A stretch of 13,061 nt of DNA from Bacteroidales bacterium (GTDB lineage Bacteria > Bacteroidota > Bacteroidia > Bacteroidales > VadinHA17): NCBI GenBank assembly GCA_003518245.1, contig DOZA01000217.1, forward strand, positions 1 through 13,061. The letters are read 5' to 3'. Shown here in pieces: positions 1-7,460 of this stretch. The notes below the pieces were generated by a model that was given only the letters and a program-made list of their open reading frames with translations, was not told the origin of the DNA and ran no database searches. The stretch's first letter is position 1. Each line of letters begins with the position of its first letter. The translations under genes and the position numbers were made by a program.

Positions 1-22
1 AGAAGCAGTCAGAAACCTATAA
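1..22 (+). CDS. murD: C-terminal end of a gene, probably murD (5' partial)
   Basis: In the frame starting at base 2 the window opens with codons for Glu-Ala-Val-Arg-Asn-Leu followed by TAA at 20-22, 11 nt before the ftsW start. An amphipathic EAVRNL-like end fits the last residues of UDP-N-acetylmuramoylalanine-D-glutamate ligase (MurD), and murD normally precedes ftsW in dcw clusters of Bacteroidota. Only six residues are visible, so the identity rests on gene order more than on the sequence itself. Confidence 0.5.
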
Positions 23-33
23 TACCGACTGAT

Positions 34-1245
34 ATGAAAATAGTGTTTGGTGGATTATTCAAGGGAGACAGAGTAGTGTGGGGAATAATTGTAGTATTTA
101 TGATTTATTCCCTTCTTGCTGTTTACAGCTCTTCTGTTAGCGTAGCATTTTCCAGGCACGGGGGTGATACTACTTTCTTCCTTAAGTCGCAGGCTATGAT
201 GCTTATCTTTTGTCTGTTCATTATTACTGTTACCCACCACCTGCCATATAGGATATATTCATCACTTGCCGGCTTCATACTTTTTGTAGCTATTATATTA
301 CTTATAATAACCCTCCTCTTCCCGGTAAGGATCAACGAAGCCTCACGATGGATAATGATCCCGGGAACAGGTTTTATGATTCAAACATCAGATCTGGCAA
401 AAGTGGCTTTAATAATATACCTGGCGCGCATGCTGTCACAGAACCAGAATAATTTGAGGGATTTTAAACAGATGACAAGGATAATGATTGTCCCTGTTGC
501 GATAGTATGTGTACTGATAATGCCCGAGAACCTCTCAACAGCGGTGATGATATTCGTCATGGCACTTATTATTATGTTTATCGGGAGGATGCCTGTCAGG
601 TATCTGCTGGCATGGTTGGGAATAGCAATAGCAGCTATAATAATCTTTGCACTGGTTCTTGACCTGGCAACAGAGTCAAGCAGGGTCTCGGTATGGAAGA
701 GCAGGATAGAGAATTATGTGAAAGGAGGCGGTAACAGTGATGCTGATTACCAGGCCAACCAGGCCAAAATAGCAATAGCTACAGGGGGACTGATAGGTAA
801 AGCACCGGGAAACAGCGTGCAGAGAAATATGTTACCACAATCAAATTCTGATTTCATATTTGCAATTATAATTGAAGAGTATGGCCTGATTTTCGGTGCC
901 CTGCCGGTACTGTTTGTTTATCTTATACTTTTATTCAGGGGTATAGCAATAGCGCGTAAATGTGAAACGGCTTTCCCGGCATTCCTTGTCCTGGGCCTGA
1001 CAATAATGCTGGTAACGCAGGCAATAATCAATATGGCCGTGGCAGTGGGACTGTTCCCTGTTACCGGGCAGACACTGCCTATGATAAGCTGGGGTAGAAC
1101 ATCAATGGTTATTTCAAGTTTTTCAATAGGGGCAATACTTGGTGTCAGCCGTGTTGTTATGGCTAAAAAAGATGATGTTCATACTGAAAGTGCCGAAGAG
1201 GAAGATCCGGGTGATGGTTTAATATATGAAACAGTAAATGAGTAA
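34..1245 (+). CDS. ftsW: FtsW, septal peptidoglycan glycosyltransferase (SEDS family)
   Basis: A 403-residue polytopic inner-membrane protein with about ten hydrophobic segments. SEDS proteins polymerise lipid II into glycan strands; FtsW does so at the septum with its partner transpeptidase. Visible family marks are the ASRWI segment (103-107), QTSDLAKVA (117-125), the SDFIFA motif carrying the catalytic-type Asp273, the following EEYG (281-284), and the loop PVTGQTLPMISWGRTS (342-357) near the last helix. Length is usual for the family. The C-terminus is a short acidic cytoplasmic tail from about residue 377. The start ATG lies 11 nt after the preceding stop, with no Shine-Dalgarno sequence, which is normal for Bacteroidota; the GDRVVWG sequence (11-17) just inside is a typical FtsW N-terminus. 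Its last 8 nt overlap murG. RodA is the alternative SEDS protein, but the dcw location favours FtsW. Confidence 0.95.
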   Translation: MKIVFGGLFKGDRVVWGIIVVFMIYSLLAVYSSSVSVAFSRHGGDTTFFLKSQAMMLIFCLFIITVTHHLPYRIYSSLAGFILFVAIILLIITLLFPVRINEASRWIMIPGTGFMIQTSDLAKVALIIYLARMLSQNQNNLRDFKQMTRIMIVPVAIVCVLIMPENLSTAVMIFVMALIIMFIGRMPVRYLLAWLGIAIAAIIIFALVLDLATESSRVSVWKSRIENYVKGGGNSDADYQANQAKIAIATGGLIGKAPGNSVQRNMLPQSNSDFIFAIIIEEYGLIFGALPVLFVYLILLFRGIAIARKCETAFPAFLVLGLTIMLVTQAIINMAVAVGLFPVTGQTLPMISWGRTSMVISSFSIGAILGVSRVVMAKKDDVHTESAEEEDPGDGLIYETVNE

Positions 1246-2335
1246 ACGAATAGTTATAAGCGGAGGAGGTACAGGAGGACATGTTTTCCCGGCTATATCT
1301 ATTGCAAATGCCCTGAAAAGAATAGACAATAGCTTAAATATTCATTTTGTGGGGGCACTGGGAAAACTTGAGATGAAAAAGGTCCCGGAGGCCGGTTATG
1401 AAATTACTGGTTTGCCTGTTGAGGGCTTTATACGTAAGGTTAGCGTAAGAAATATAACTGTGATAATAAAATTGTTAAAAAGCCTGCGTATGGCAAAAAA
1501 AATCATCTCTTCCTTTAAGCCTGATGTGGTTGTAGGTGTTGGCGGTTATGCCAGCGGCCCTATTCTTAAGGTGGCAGGTAGAAATGGTATTCCTACCCTT
1601 ATACAGGAACAGAACAGCACCCCGGGGGTAACCAACAAATTGCTGGCCAAAAAGGCGAAAAAAATATGCGTGGCATATCAGGATATGGAGAAGTATTTTC
1701 CCGCTGAAAAAATATTGCTTACGGGTAACCCTGTAAGGAAAGATCTTATATCCCCGGATAATAAGAGGAAAGAAGCAATTGGTTACTTCAGGCTTGACGA
1801 ATCACTACCCGTAATACTGATGCTGGGAGGATCAGGAGGAAGCCGTACTATTAATAAAAGCGTGGTGGCCGGTCTGTCAAAGATTGAGAAAAATAAGGTG
1901 CAGGTGATATGGCAGACAGGTAAAAACTATTTTGAAGACATGCAGATTAGTTGCCGGCGATCAGGTAGCTTAATGATACGTTTACATGACTTTATCAGCA
2001 GGATGGACCTGGCTTATGCTGCTGCTGATATAGTAGTATCAAGGGCTGGTGCAGTGACAATATCAGAGCTCAGTATCTCAGGTAAACCGGTAGTACTTAT
2101 CCCTTCACCCAATGTGGCGGAAGACCATCAGACAAAGAATGCCATGGCATTGGTAAATAAAGATGCTGCACTTATGCTGAGAGATGATGAATCTGAAAAG
2201 AAACTTGCAGACCTCATAATTGAACTGGCACATAATGAAGAAAAATGCAGAAGCCTGTCGAAGAATATTTCTTCGATGGCCATTGAAGATTCAGATATGA
2301 TAATTGCTAAAGAAATATTAAAGCTGTCAGAATGA
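1238..2335 (+). CDS. murG: MurG, UDP-GlcNAc:lipid I N-acetylglucosaminyltransferase
   Basis: Transfers GlcNAc from UDP-GlcNAc to lipid I to give lipid II on the cytoplasmic face of the membrane. The 365-residue GT-B protein shows the N-terminal glycine-rich loop GGGTGGHVFPA (9-19, with His15), VVGVGGYASGP (98-108), the acceptor-domain block QEQNSTPGVTNK (123-134), TGNPVR (162-167), the second glycine loop LGGSGGSRTIN (196-206), and the nucleotide-sugar site SRAGAVTISEL (268-278) with Glu277, followed by EDHQTKNA (295-302). The start ATG lies inside the ftsW stop region (ATGAGTAA), an 8-nt overlap that suggests translational coupling. The end overlaps murC by ATGA. All family signatures and the length are as expected. 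Confidence 0.97.
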   Translation: MSKRIVISGGGTGGHVFPAISIANALKRIDNSLNIHFVGALGKLEMKKVPEAGYEITGLPVEGFIRKVSVRNITVIIKLLKSLRMAKKIISSFKPDVVVGVGGYASGPILKVAGRNGIPTLIQEQNSTPGVTNKLLAKKAKKICVAYQDMEKYFPAEKILLTGNPVRKDLISPDNKRKEAIGYFRLDESLPVILMLGGSGGSRTINKSVVAGLSKIEKNKVQVIWQTGKNYFEDMQISCRRSGSLMIRLHDFISRMDLAYAAADIVVSRAGAVTISELSISGKPVVLIPSPNVAEDHQTKNAMALVNKDAALMLRDDESEKKLADLIIELAHNEEKCRSLSKNISSMAIEDSDMIIAKEILKLSE

Positions 2336-3714
2336 TTGATTTCAGTAAAATATCAAATATATGGTTCATAGGTGCCGGAGGTATAGGAATGAGCGCCCTT
2401 GCACGATATTTTGCTGTCGGGGGATTCAAAGTGGCCGGCTATGACAGGGTTGAAACATCATTAACGCGTACTCTGAATGCCGAAGGTATAAATATCATAT
2501 ATAAAGATGATATAGCTGAAATACCCGGCGAATTCAGGGATAAGGCCAAGACCCTTGTTATATATACACCCGCTGTCCCCCGGAGTAATAAGATATTTAG
2601 CTATTTAAGTACAGAAGGATTTAATATGCACAAGAGATCTGTAATCCTCGGTATTATATCACAGAATACACGTACGATAGCAATAGCCGGAACACATGGG
2701 AAGACTTCAGTATCAACAATAACCGCACACCTGCTTAAACAATCAGATGTTGATTGCTCTGCTTTTCTTGGAGGGATATCAAAGAATTACCAGACAAATA
2801 TGCTTACCGGTGAAAGTAATATAACTGTAATGGAAGCTGACGAATTCGACAGGTCTTTTCATTGCCTTGAACCTGAAATAGCACTAATCACTTCTATGGA
2901 TGCTGACCACTTGGATGTTTATGAAACTTATGATAATATGGTTAAAGCCTACGAGGAGTTTGCGGGAAAGATAAAGGATGAAGGAATACTTGTTCTTAAT
3001 GAAAAGATATCAGGAAAAATAAGGAGGCGTGGCAATATTAAAACTTATACATATGGTTTCAGTCCTACTGCAGATTTTTATGTTTCAGATATTTCCACAG
3101 AAAATCAGACCTATAGTTTCAGAGTGAATACACCCTGGGGTGTAATTGATGATCTTAAACTTTTAATCGCCGGGAGGATGAATATTGAAAACTCCCTGGG
3201 AGCGATAGCCCTTGCGATGCTTGCAGGGGTGAAAGATAATGAAATCAGGAAAGCCCTGATTTATTATAAAGGAGTAGCAAGGAGATTTGATATCAGGATA
3301 GATAGCGATAAGATAATATATATTGATGATTATGCTCACCATCCTGAAGAGATTGATTATTGCATCGAATCGGTCAGGGAGTTTTATGGTAAAAGGAAAG
3401 TGACCGGTATTTTTCAGCCCCACCTGTACACAAGGACAAGGGATCATGCTGAAGGATTTGCTGCTTCACTTGATAAGCTTGACAGTGTTATACTCTTACC
3501 TGTTTATGCTGCACGTGAAAAACCGGTTTCAGGTGTTGGCACTGAAATGATATATGAGAAAATGAAACTTGAGAATAAAATGCTGGCCAGGAAGGATGAA
3601 GTGACGTGGATACTGGAATCGATGGAGATTGATATCCTGCTTACACTGGGAGCAGGAGATATTGACAAACTTGTTGAACCTATTGAGACAATGTTGAGGA
3701 AAAAATTATCATGA
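2332..3714 (+). CDS. murC: MurC, UDP-N-acetylmuramate--L-alanine ligase
   Basis: A cytoplasmic ATP-dependent Mur ligase (460 residues) that adds L-alanine to UDP-MurNAc, the first step of stem-peptide synthesis. It has an N-terminal Rossmann loop IGAGGIGMSALA (13-24) for the UDP-sugar, the ATP P-loop GTHGKTS (120-126), the EADEFDRSF block (168-176) with the Mg-binding glutamate, DADHLDVY (190-197), the NIENS segment (284-288), ARRFD (316-320), the DDYAHHP motif (332-338) and QPHLYTRT (362-369) of the C-terminal domain, and an LGAGDI end motif (439-444). DDYAHHP and the alanine-type pattern separate it from MurD, MurE and MurF; Mpl is the closest alternative, but position and length favour MurC. 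It is coupled by ATGA overlaps to murG upstream and ftsQ downstream. There is no fused ddl or murB. Confidence 0.96.
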   Translation: MIDFSKISNIWFIGAGGIGMSALARYFAVGGFKVAGYDRVETSLTRTLNAEGINIIYKDDIAEIPGEFRDKAKTLVIYTPAVPRSNKIFSYLSTEGFNMHKRSVILGIISQNTRTIAIAGTHGKTSVSTITAHLLKQSDVDCSAFLGGISKNYQTNMLTGESNITVMEADEFDRSFHCLEPEIALITSMDADHLDVYETYDNMVKAYEEFAGKIKDEGILVLNEKISGKIRRRGNIKTYTYGFSPTADFYVSDISTENQTYSFRVNTPWGVIDDLKLLIAGRMNIENSLGAIALAMLAGVKDNEIRKALIYYKGVARRFDIRIDSDKIIYIDDYAHHPEEIDYCIESVREFYGKRKVTGIFQPHLYTRTRDHAEGFAASLDKLDSVILLPVYAAREKPVSGVGTEMIYEKMKLENKMLARKDEVTWILESMEIDILLTLGAGDIDKLVEPIETMLRKKLS

Positions 3715-4484
3715 AGGTAGTGAAAAGAATATGGTGGTTACCACTGGTTATTTATATGACCATTGCTCCTTCGTTTATGTCGGACAGGGTGTATAATGAA
3801 TCATGCAGGGAAATAAGAATAACTGTCATGGATTCTGCAGAGTACAGGTTTGTTACTCCTGGTGAAATAATGACAATAATCCAGGATGATAATACAAAAT
3901 TGCTGGGTGCCGGCCTTAATAGTATTAATATTAAAAGAATAGAAAACATTCTGGCTGGTATACGTGAGCTTGAAAGTGTCGAAGTTTATACCACTGCCGA
4001 TGGGGTTTTGCATGTTGATACTGACCAGAGAGATCCCGTAATGAGAGTGATAACATCTTATGGTAATAGCTATTATATCGATAATGAAGGATTTGTTATA
4101 CCACATAATAATACATATACTCCCCGCCTTATAGCAGTATCCGGAAATATTGAAGTACCTGACAGCTGCATCCTGGGCAGGAGCATATTGGATATGGACG
4201 AAAAATTAATGGTGAACCAGATATTCGAAATATCCAGGTATATAAATAATGATGAATTCTGGAACAGGCTGTTGGAACAAATATGGATAAACGATAAAGC
4301 AGAAATTGAACTGGTTCCCAGGGTAGGTGACCATATAGTGAAAATGGGATCTGCCGAAAATTATCAGTGGAAATTCAAAGTGTTAGGTACATTCTATAAA
4401 GAAACCCTCGCTATCGTAGGTTGGGATAAATATGATGAGATAGATATGAGGTTTAAAGGACAGTTAGTATGTAGGAAAAAATAA
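3711..4484 (+). CDS. ftsQ: FtsQ-like cell division protein
   Basis: A 257-residue bitopic protein: a short basic N-terminus (MKVVKR), one hydrophobic segment at about 7-23, then an extracytoplasmic region. The part at about 34-105 fits a POTRA domain (IRITVMDSAEYRFVTPGEI, then a helix ending in ELESVEVYTT). It is followed by the FtsQ beta domain, with YYIDNEGFVIP (121-131) and a C-terminal strand pair ending YDEIDMRFKGQLVCRKK. FtsQ links early and late divisome proteins. FtsQ diverges widely between phyla, so the call rests on topology, the D/N-E-G strand motif and the position between murC and ftsA. It starts on the ATGA that ends murC; a 37-nt gap separates it from ftsA. Confidence 0.88.
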   Translation: MKVVKRIWWLPLVIYMTIAPSFMSDRVYNESCREIRITVMDSAEYRFVTPGEIMTIIQDDNTKLLGAGLNSINIKRIENILAGIRELESVEVYTTADGVLHVDTDQRDPVMRVITSYGNSYYIDNEGFVIPHNNTYTPRLIAVSGNIEVPDSCILGRSILDMDEKLMVNQIFEISRYINNDEFWNRLLEQIWINDKAEIELVPRVGDHIVKMGSAENYQWKFKVLGTFYKETLAIVGWDKYDEIDMRFKGQLVCRKK

Positions 4485-4521
4485 TTAATACAGTTAAAAA
4501 CCATATCATATTGAATAAGTT

Positions 4522-5871
4522 ATGAACAGTAATGAACAGTATGTAGCAGCAATAGACATTGGAACGACGAAAATAGTATCTATTGTTGGTAAAAAGAATC
4601 CTAATAGTAAAATTGAAATCCTTGGTTTAAGCAAGGCTCCCTCAAATGGTGTAAAAAGAGGGGTGGTGCTTAATATTGAGGAAACAGTGAGTGCTATAGA
4701 GAGTACCGTGGACGATGTCCAGAAACGATCTGGAATAGTTTTCACCGATGTGTTTGTTGGCATTGCGGGTCAGCATATCAAGAGTATGAAAAGCAGGGGT
4801 TATATTAACCGAGACTCAATTGATGATGAAATAAAAAAGGAGGATGTGTTTAACCTCACTGAGGATATGCATAAGATACCTATAGATATAGGTGAGGAGA
4901 TAATACATGTTATTCCTCAAAATTTCATAGTTGATAATGAAACAGGTGTAAAGAACCCGATAGGTATGTGTGGCAAAAGGCTTGAAGCGAATTTTCATAT
5001 AGTAATCGGACAGGTTGCCTCTGCCAAAAACATTGAGAAATGTATCAGAAAATCGGGTTTAAAGGTAAAAGATCTTATTCTTGAACCACTGGCTTCATCC
5101 GACGCTGTGCTCACAGATGATGAAAAAGAAGCAGGTGTGGTGCTGGTTGATATAGGGGGAGGAACCACCGATGTGGCAGTTTATTATGATAATATTATCC
5201 GGCATACAGCAGTAATACCCTTTGGCGGTAATGTGGTGACCAGAGATATTAAGGAGGGTTGTTCAATACTTCAAAGGTATGCCGAACAATTAAAAGTGCA
5301 GTATGGATCAGCACTGGGTGATATAGCACCTGAAGATAAGGTTGTATCAGTACCGGGAATCAGCGGACGTGATCCTAAAGAGATTTCCTTTAAAAGCCTG
5401 GCGTATATAATACAGTCAAGGATGGAGGAAATTATTGATGCTGTGAATTTCGAAATGCAGACATCAGGCTATGCTGAAAAAATATCTGCCGGGGTTGTGC
5501 TTACTGGTGGCGGTGCTATGCTTAAGCACCTGCCACAGCTTGTCAAGTTTAAGACTGCTATGGATGCGAGAATAGGATTACCCAATGAACACCTGTCAGG
5601 AAATTCCAGGGATGAGATAAACCAACCTATGTTCTCAACAAGTGTGGGTTTGATAATGAGAGGCTTTGACTACCTTGAGACATACAGGAGTAATTTTAAT
5701 GCTGGAGAGAAATCAGAGATGCCTGATGAACAGGAAATGCTTGAAAAATCCCGGGGTGAGGAAACAGAAAATGTAATGTCAGAGGAAACAGACGGTAAAA
5801 TGAGCTGGGCAGAAAAATTTAAGAAAAGCCTGAGCAAAATGTTTGAAACAGAAGACCAGGATATAAGCTAA
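4522..5871 (+). CDS. ftsA: FtsA, actin-like membrane tether for FtsZ
   Basis: A 449-residue actin-fold ATPase that binds the FtsZ C-terminal peptide and anchors the Z-ring to the inner membrane. The phosphate-1 loop is AIDIGTTK (10-17), the inserted SHS2-type 1C domain spans roughly 85-165, phosphate-2 is VDIGGGTTDVAVY (209-221), and the adenosine motif is LTGGGAMLKHLP (327-338). After about residue 390 comes a low-complexity Glu/Met-rich linker, then a terminal amphipathic helix (about 427-446) with Trp429, Phe433, Leu437, Met440 and Phe441 on one face and lysines on the other: the membrane-targeting sequence. The start ATG lacks a Shine-Dalgarno sequence and has an A/T-rich leader. ftsZ follows after 50 nt, so the pair is probably cotranscribed. 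Confidence 0.96.
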   Translation: MNSNEQYVAAIDIGTTKIVSIVGKKNPNSKIEILGLSKAPSNGVKRGVVLNIEETVSAIESTVDDVQKRSGIVFTDVFVGIAGQHIKSMKSRGYINRDSIDDEIKKEDVFNLTEDMHKIPIDIGEEIIHVIPQNFIVDNETGVKNPIGMCGKRLEANFHIVIGQVASAKNIEKCIRKSGLKVKDLILEPLASSDAVLTDDEKEAGVVLVDIGGGTTDVAVYYDNIIRHTAVIPFGGNVVTRDIKEGCSILQRYAEQLKVQYGSALGDIAPEDKVVSVPGISGRDPKEISFKSLAYIIQSRMEEIIDAVNFEMQTSGYAEKISAGVVLTGGGAMLKHLPQLVKFKTAMDARIGLPNEHLSGNSRDEINQPMFSTSVGLIMRGFDYLETYRSNFNAGEKSEMPDEQEMLEKSRGEETENVMSEETDGKMSWAEKFKKSLSKMFETEDQDIS

Positions 5872-5921
5872 TGGATAATATGCTGACATACTGAATAGAT
5901 TAACTTAAAATACGTAAAGCC

Positions 5922-7373
5922 ATGTCTGAAGAATTAATGAATTTTGATCTCCCTGTGGAGAGATCTTCAATAATTAAAGTACTGGGTATAGGAGGTGGAG
6001 GTAATAATGCAGTAAACCATATGTACAATGAAGGGATTACAGATGTTAATTTCGTCATTTGCAACACTGATGCCCAGGCACTGGCTGAAAGCCGGGTACC
6101 TGTAAAGGTCCAGATAGGAGAGGACCTGACTGAAGGAAGAGGGGCAGGCAGCAAACCTGAGATAGGACAAAAAGCAGCAGAGGAAAATATTGATCAGGTG
6201 CTTAAGGCTCTTGGTGGGAATACCCGTATGGTGTTTATTACCACAGGCATGGGTGGAGGTACAGGTACAGGATCTGCTCCCGTAATTGCCAGGGCATGCA
6301 AGGATGCAGGATTGCTAACTATAGCTGTTGTGACCATACCTTTTAAGTCTGAAGGTAAAATAAGAATAAAGAATGCTGTTCATGGTATAAATGAACTGAA
6401 AGATCATGTCGATTCACTATTGATTATAAATAATGAAAAGCTGAGAGAGATATTTGGTGACCAGCCTGTGTCTGTTGCTTTTGCTAAAGCCGACGATGTG
6501 CTTACTATGGCCGTAAAGGGGATAGCTGAAATAATTACTGTTGCAGGATATATAAATGTTGATTTCTCTGATGTTGAAACAGTGATGCGTGACTCAGGAG
6601 CAGCAGTGATGGGAACAGGCTCAGCATCAGGCGAAGACAGGGCAATTAAGGCAATCGAAGAGGCTATATCATCACCATTGCTTAATTCAAACGATATACA
6701 TGGCGCCAAAAGCATACTTCTGAATATAACCACAGGGCTGGGAGATCACGAACTTACTATGGATGAGTTGGGTGGAATAACTGACTATGTTTATGATGTG
6801 GCTTCAAATGATGCTCTTATTATCCGTGGACTGTCAAAAGATGAAAACCTGGGAGATAAAGTGTGCGTAACTGTTGTAGCTACTGGTTTTGAACCAAACA
6901 GCGTTCTTGAACCCTACAGGACGAACACAAAAAAAGAAAAAATAAACCTTGAGACAGGACAGATGAGCACAGGGGTGGAGGAAAAGAAAATAGAAGAGCA
7001 AAATACAATAAAAGTGAAAACAAAAAAACCTGAATTGTTTGATGATGAAGAAACAGAGGAACAGGGTAAACTTGAATTTGATTTTGCTGTTCAAAACAGA
7101 AAGGAAAAAACTGAATTAAATCAGGGTGATGGCACGCTAAGGAAAATCAAACATATGCAAAATATACTCAAGAAAGAAGGACTGTCAAATAAAACCATGA
7201 AAGATAATGTTGATGAGTTTGAGGATGTACCGGCTTTCATAAGAAAAAAAATAAAGATTGATAATGACAAAAGAAAAGATACTTCGGAAGTGTCAAAATT
7301 TACATTATCTGATGATGATGATGAACCTGAGCTGAGGGATGATAATGCATATCTGAATGATAATGTAGATTAG
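5922..7373 (+). CDS. ftsZ: FtsZ, tubulin-like division GTPase with extended C-terminal tail
   Basis: A 483-residue GTPase that polymerises into the Z-ring. The nucleotide site is visible as [13 protein letters not shown] (22-34), NTDAQAL (48-54), the tubulin signature GGGTGTG (111-117) and [11 protein letters not shown] (136-146). The T7 synergy loop [11 protein letters not shown] (212-222) carries the catalytic aspartates. The GTPase fold ends near 330. A charged Lys/Glu-rich linker follows, then the FtsA-binding C-terminal peptide [12 protein letters not shown] (434-445). Unlike the proteobacterial protein, this peptide is not terminal: 38 more residues follow, with a DDDDEPE run and the ending NDNVD. 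The first ATG is used; no Shine-Dalgarno sequence is seen. It is the last gene of the dcw unit, with a terminator 27 nt after its stop. Confidence 0.97.
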   Translation: MSEELMNFDLPVERSSIIKVLGIGGGGNNAVNHMYNEGITDVNFVICNTDAQALAESRVPVKVQIGEDLTEGRGAGSKPEIGQKAAEENIDQVLKALGGNTRMVFITTGMGGGTGTGSAPVIARACKDAGLLTIAVVTIPFKSEGKIRIKNAVHGINELKDHVDSLLIINNEKLREIFGDQPVSVAFAKADDVLTMAVKGIAEIITVAGYINVDFSDVETVMRDSGAAVMGTGSASGEDRAIKAIEEAISSPLLNSNDIHGAKSILLNITTGLGDHELTMDELGGITDYVYDVASNDALIIRGLSKDENLGDKVCVTVVATGFEPNSVLEPYRTNTKKEKINLETGQMSTGVEEKKIEEQNTIKVKTKKPELFDDEETEEQGKLEFDFAVQNRKEKTELNQGDGTLRKIKHMQNILKKEGLSNKTMKDNVDEFEDVPAFIRKKIKIDNDKRKDTSEVSKFTLSDDDDEPELRDDNAYLNDNVD

Positions 7374-7399
7374 CTGATCTATATTTAACTGTAGACTTG

Positions 7400-7432
7400 A
7401 AGGCAGGTCACGACTAACGATCTGCCTTTTTT
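7400..7432 (+). terminator. Rho-independent terminator of the dcw operon
   Basis: The arms AAGGCAGGTC (7400-7409) and GATCTGCCTT (7419-7428) pair over 10 bp with one G-U wobble around a 9-nt loop. The 3' arm runs into an uninterrupted T6 (7427-7432). It sits 27 nt after the ftsZ stop and should end transcription of the division genes before the porin gene. Confidence 0.85.
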
Positions 7433-7446
7433 CATGAGTTTTTATA

Positions 7447-7454
7447 TATCTTTG
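7447..7454 (+). promoter_or_regulatory. Bacteroidota -7 box (TAnnTTTG) before the porin gene
   Basis: TATCTTTG matches the Bacteroides-type -7 consensus TAnnTTTG exactly. It lies just downstream of the dcw terminator and 6 nt before the preferred porin start at 7461. I do not find a convincing -33 TTG at the usual spacing, where the terminator arm and T-run lie instead. If active, it would give an mRNA with almost no leader. Confidence 0.4.
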
Positions 7455-7460
7455 AAAACC

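Noticed and set aside
5872..5921. ftsA-ftsZ gap as an internal ftsZ promoter
   Set aside because: No TAnnTTTG box and no hairpin in the 50 nt; nothing beyond an A-rich leader is seen.
6404..6733. 109-codon open frame on the - strand
   Set aside because: Antisense to the most conserved part of ftsZ; a by-product of codon constraint there.
7434..7460. ATG at 7434 as the porin start
   Set aside because: It lies 2 nt after the terminator T-run and upstream of the -7 box. It would add nine residues before a complete signal peptide that starts at the next Met.
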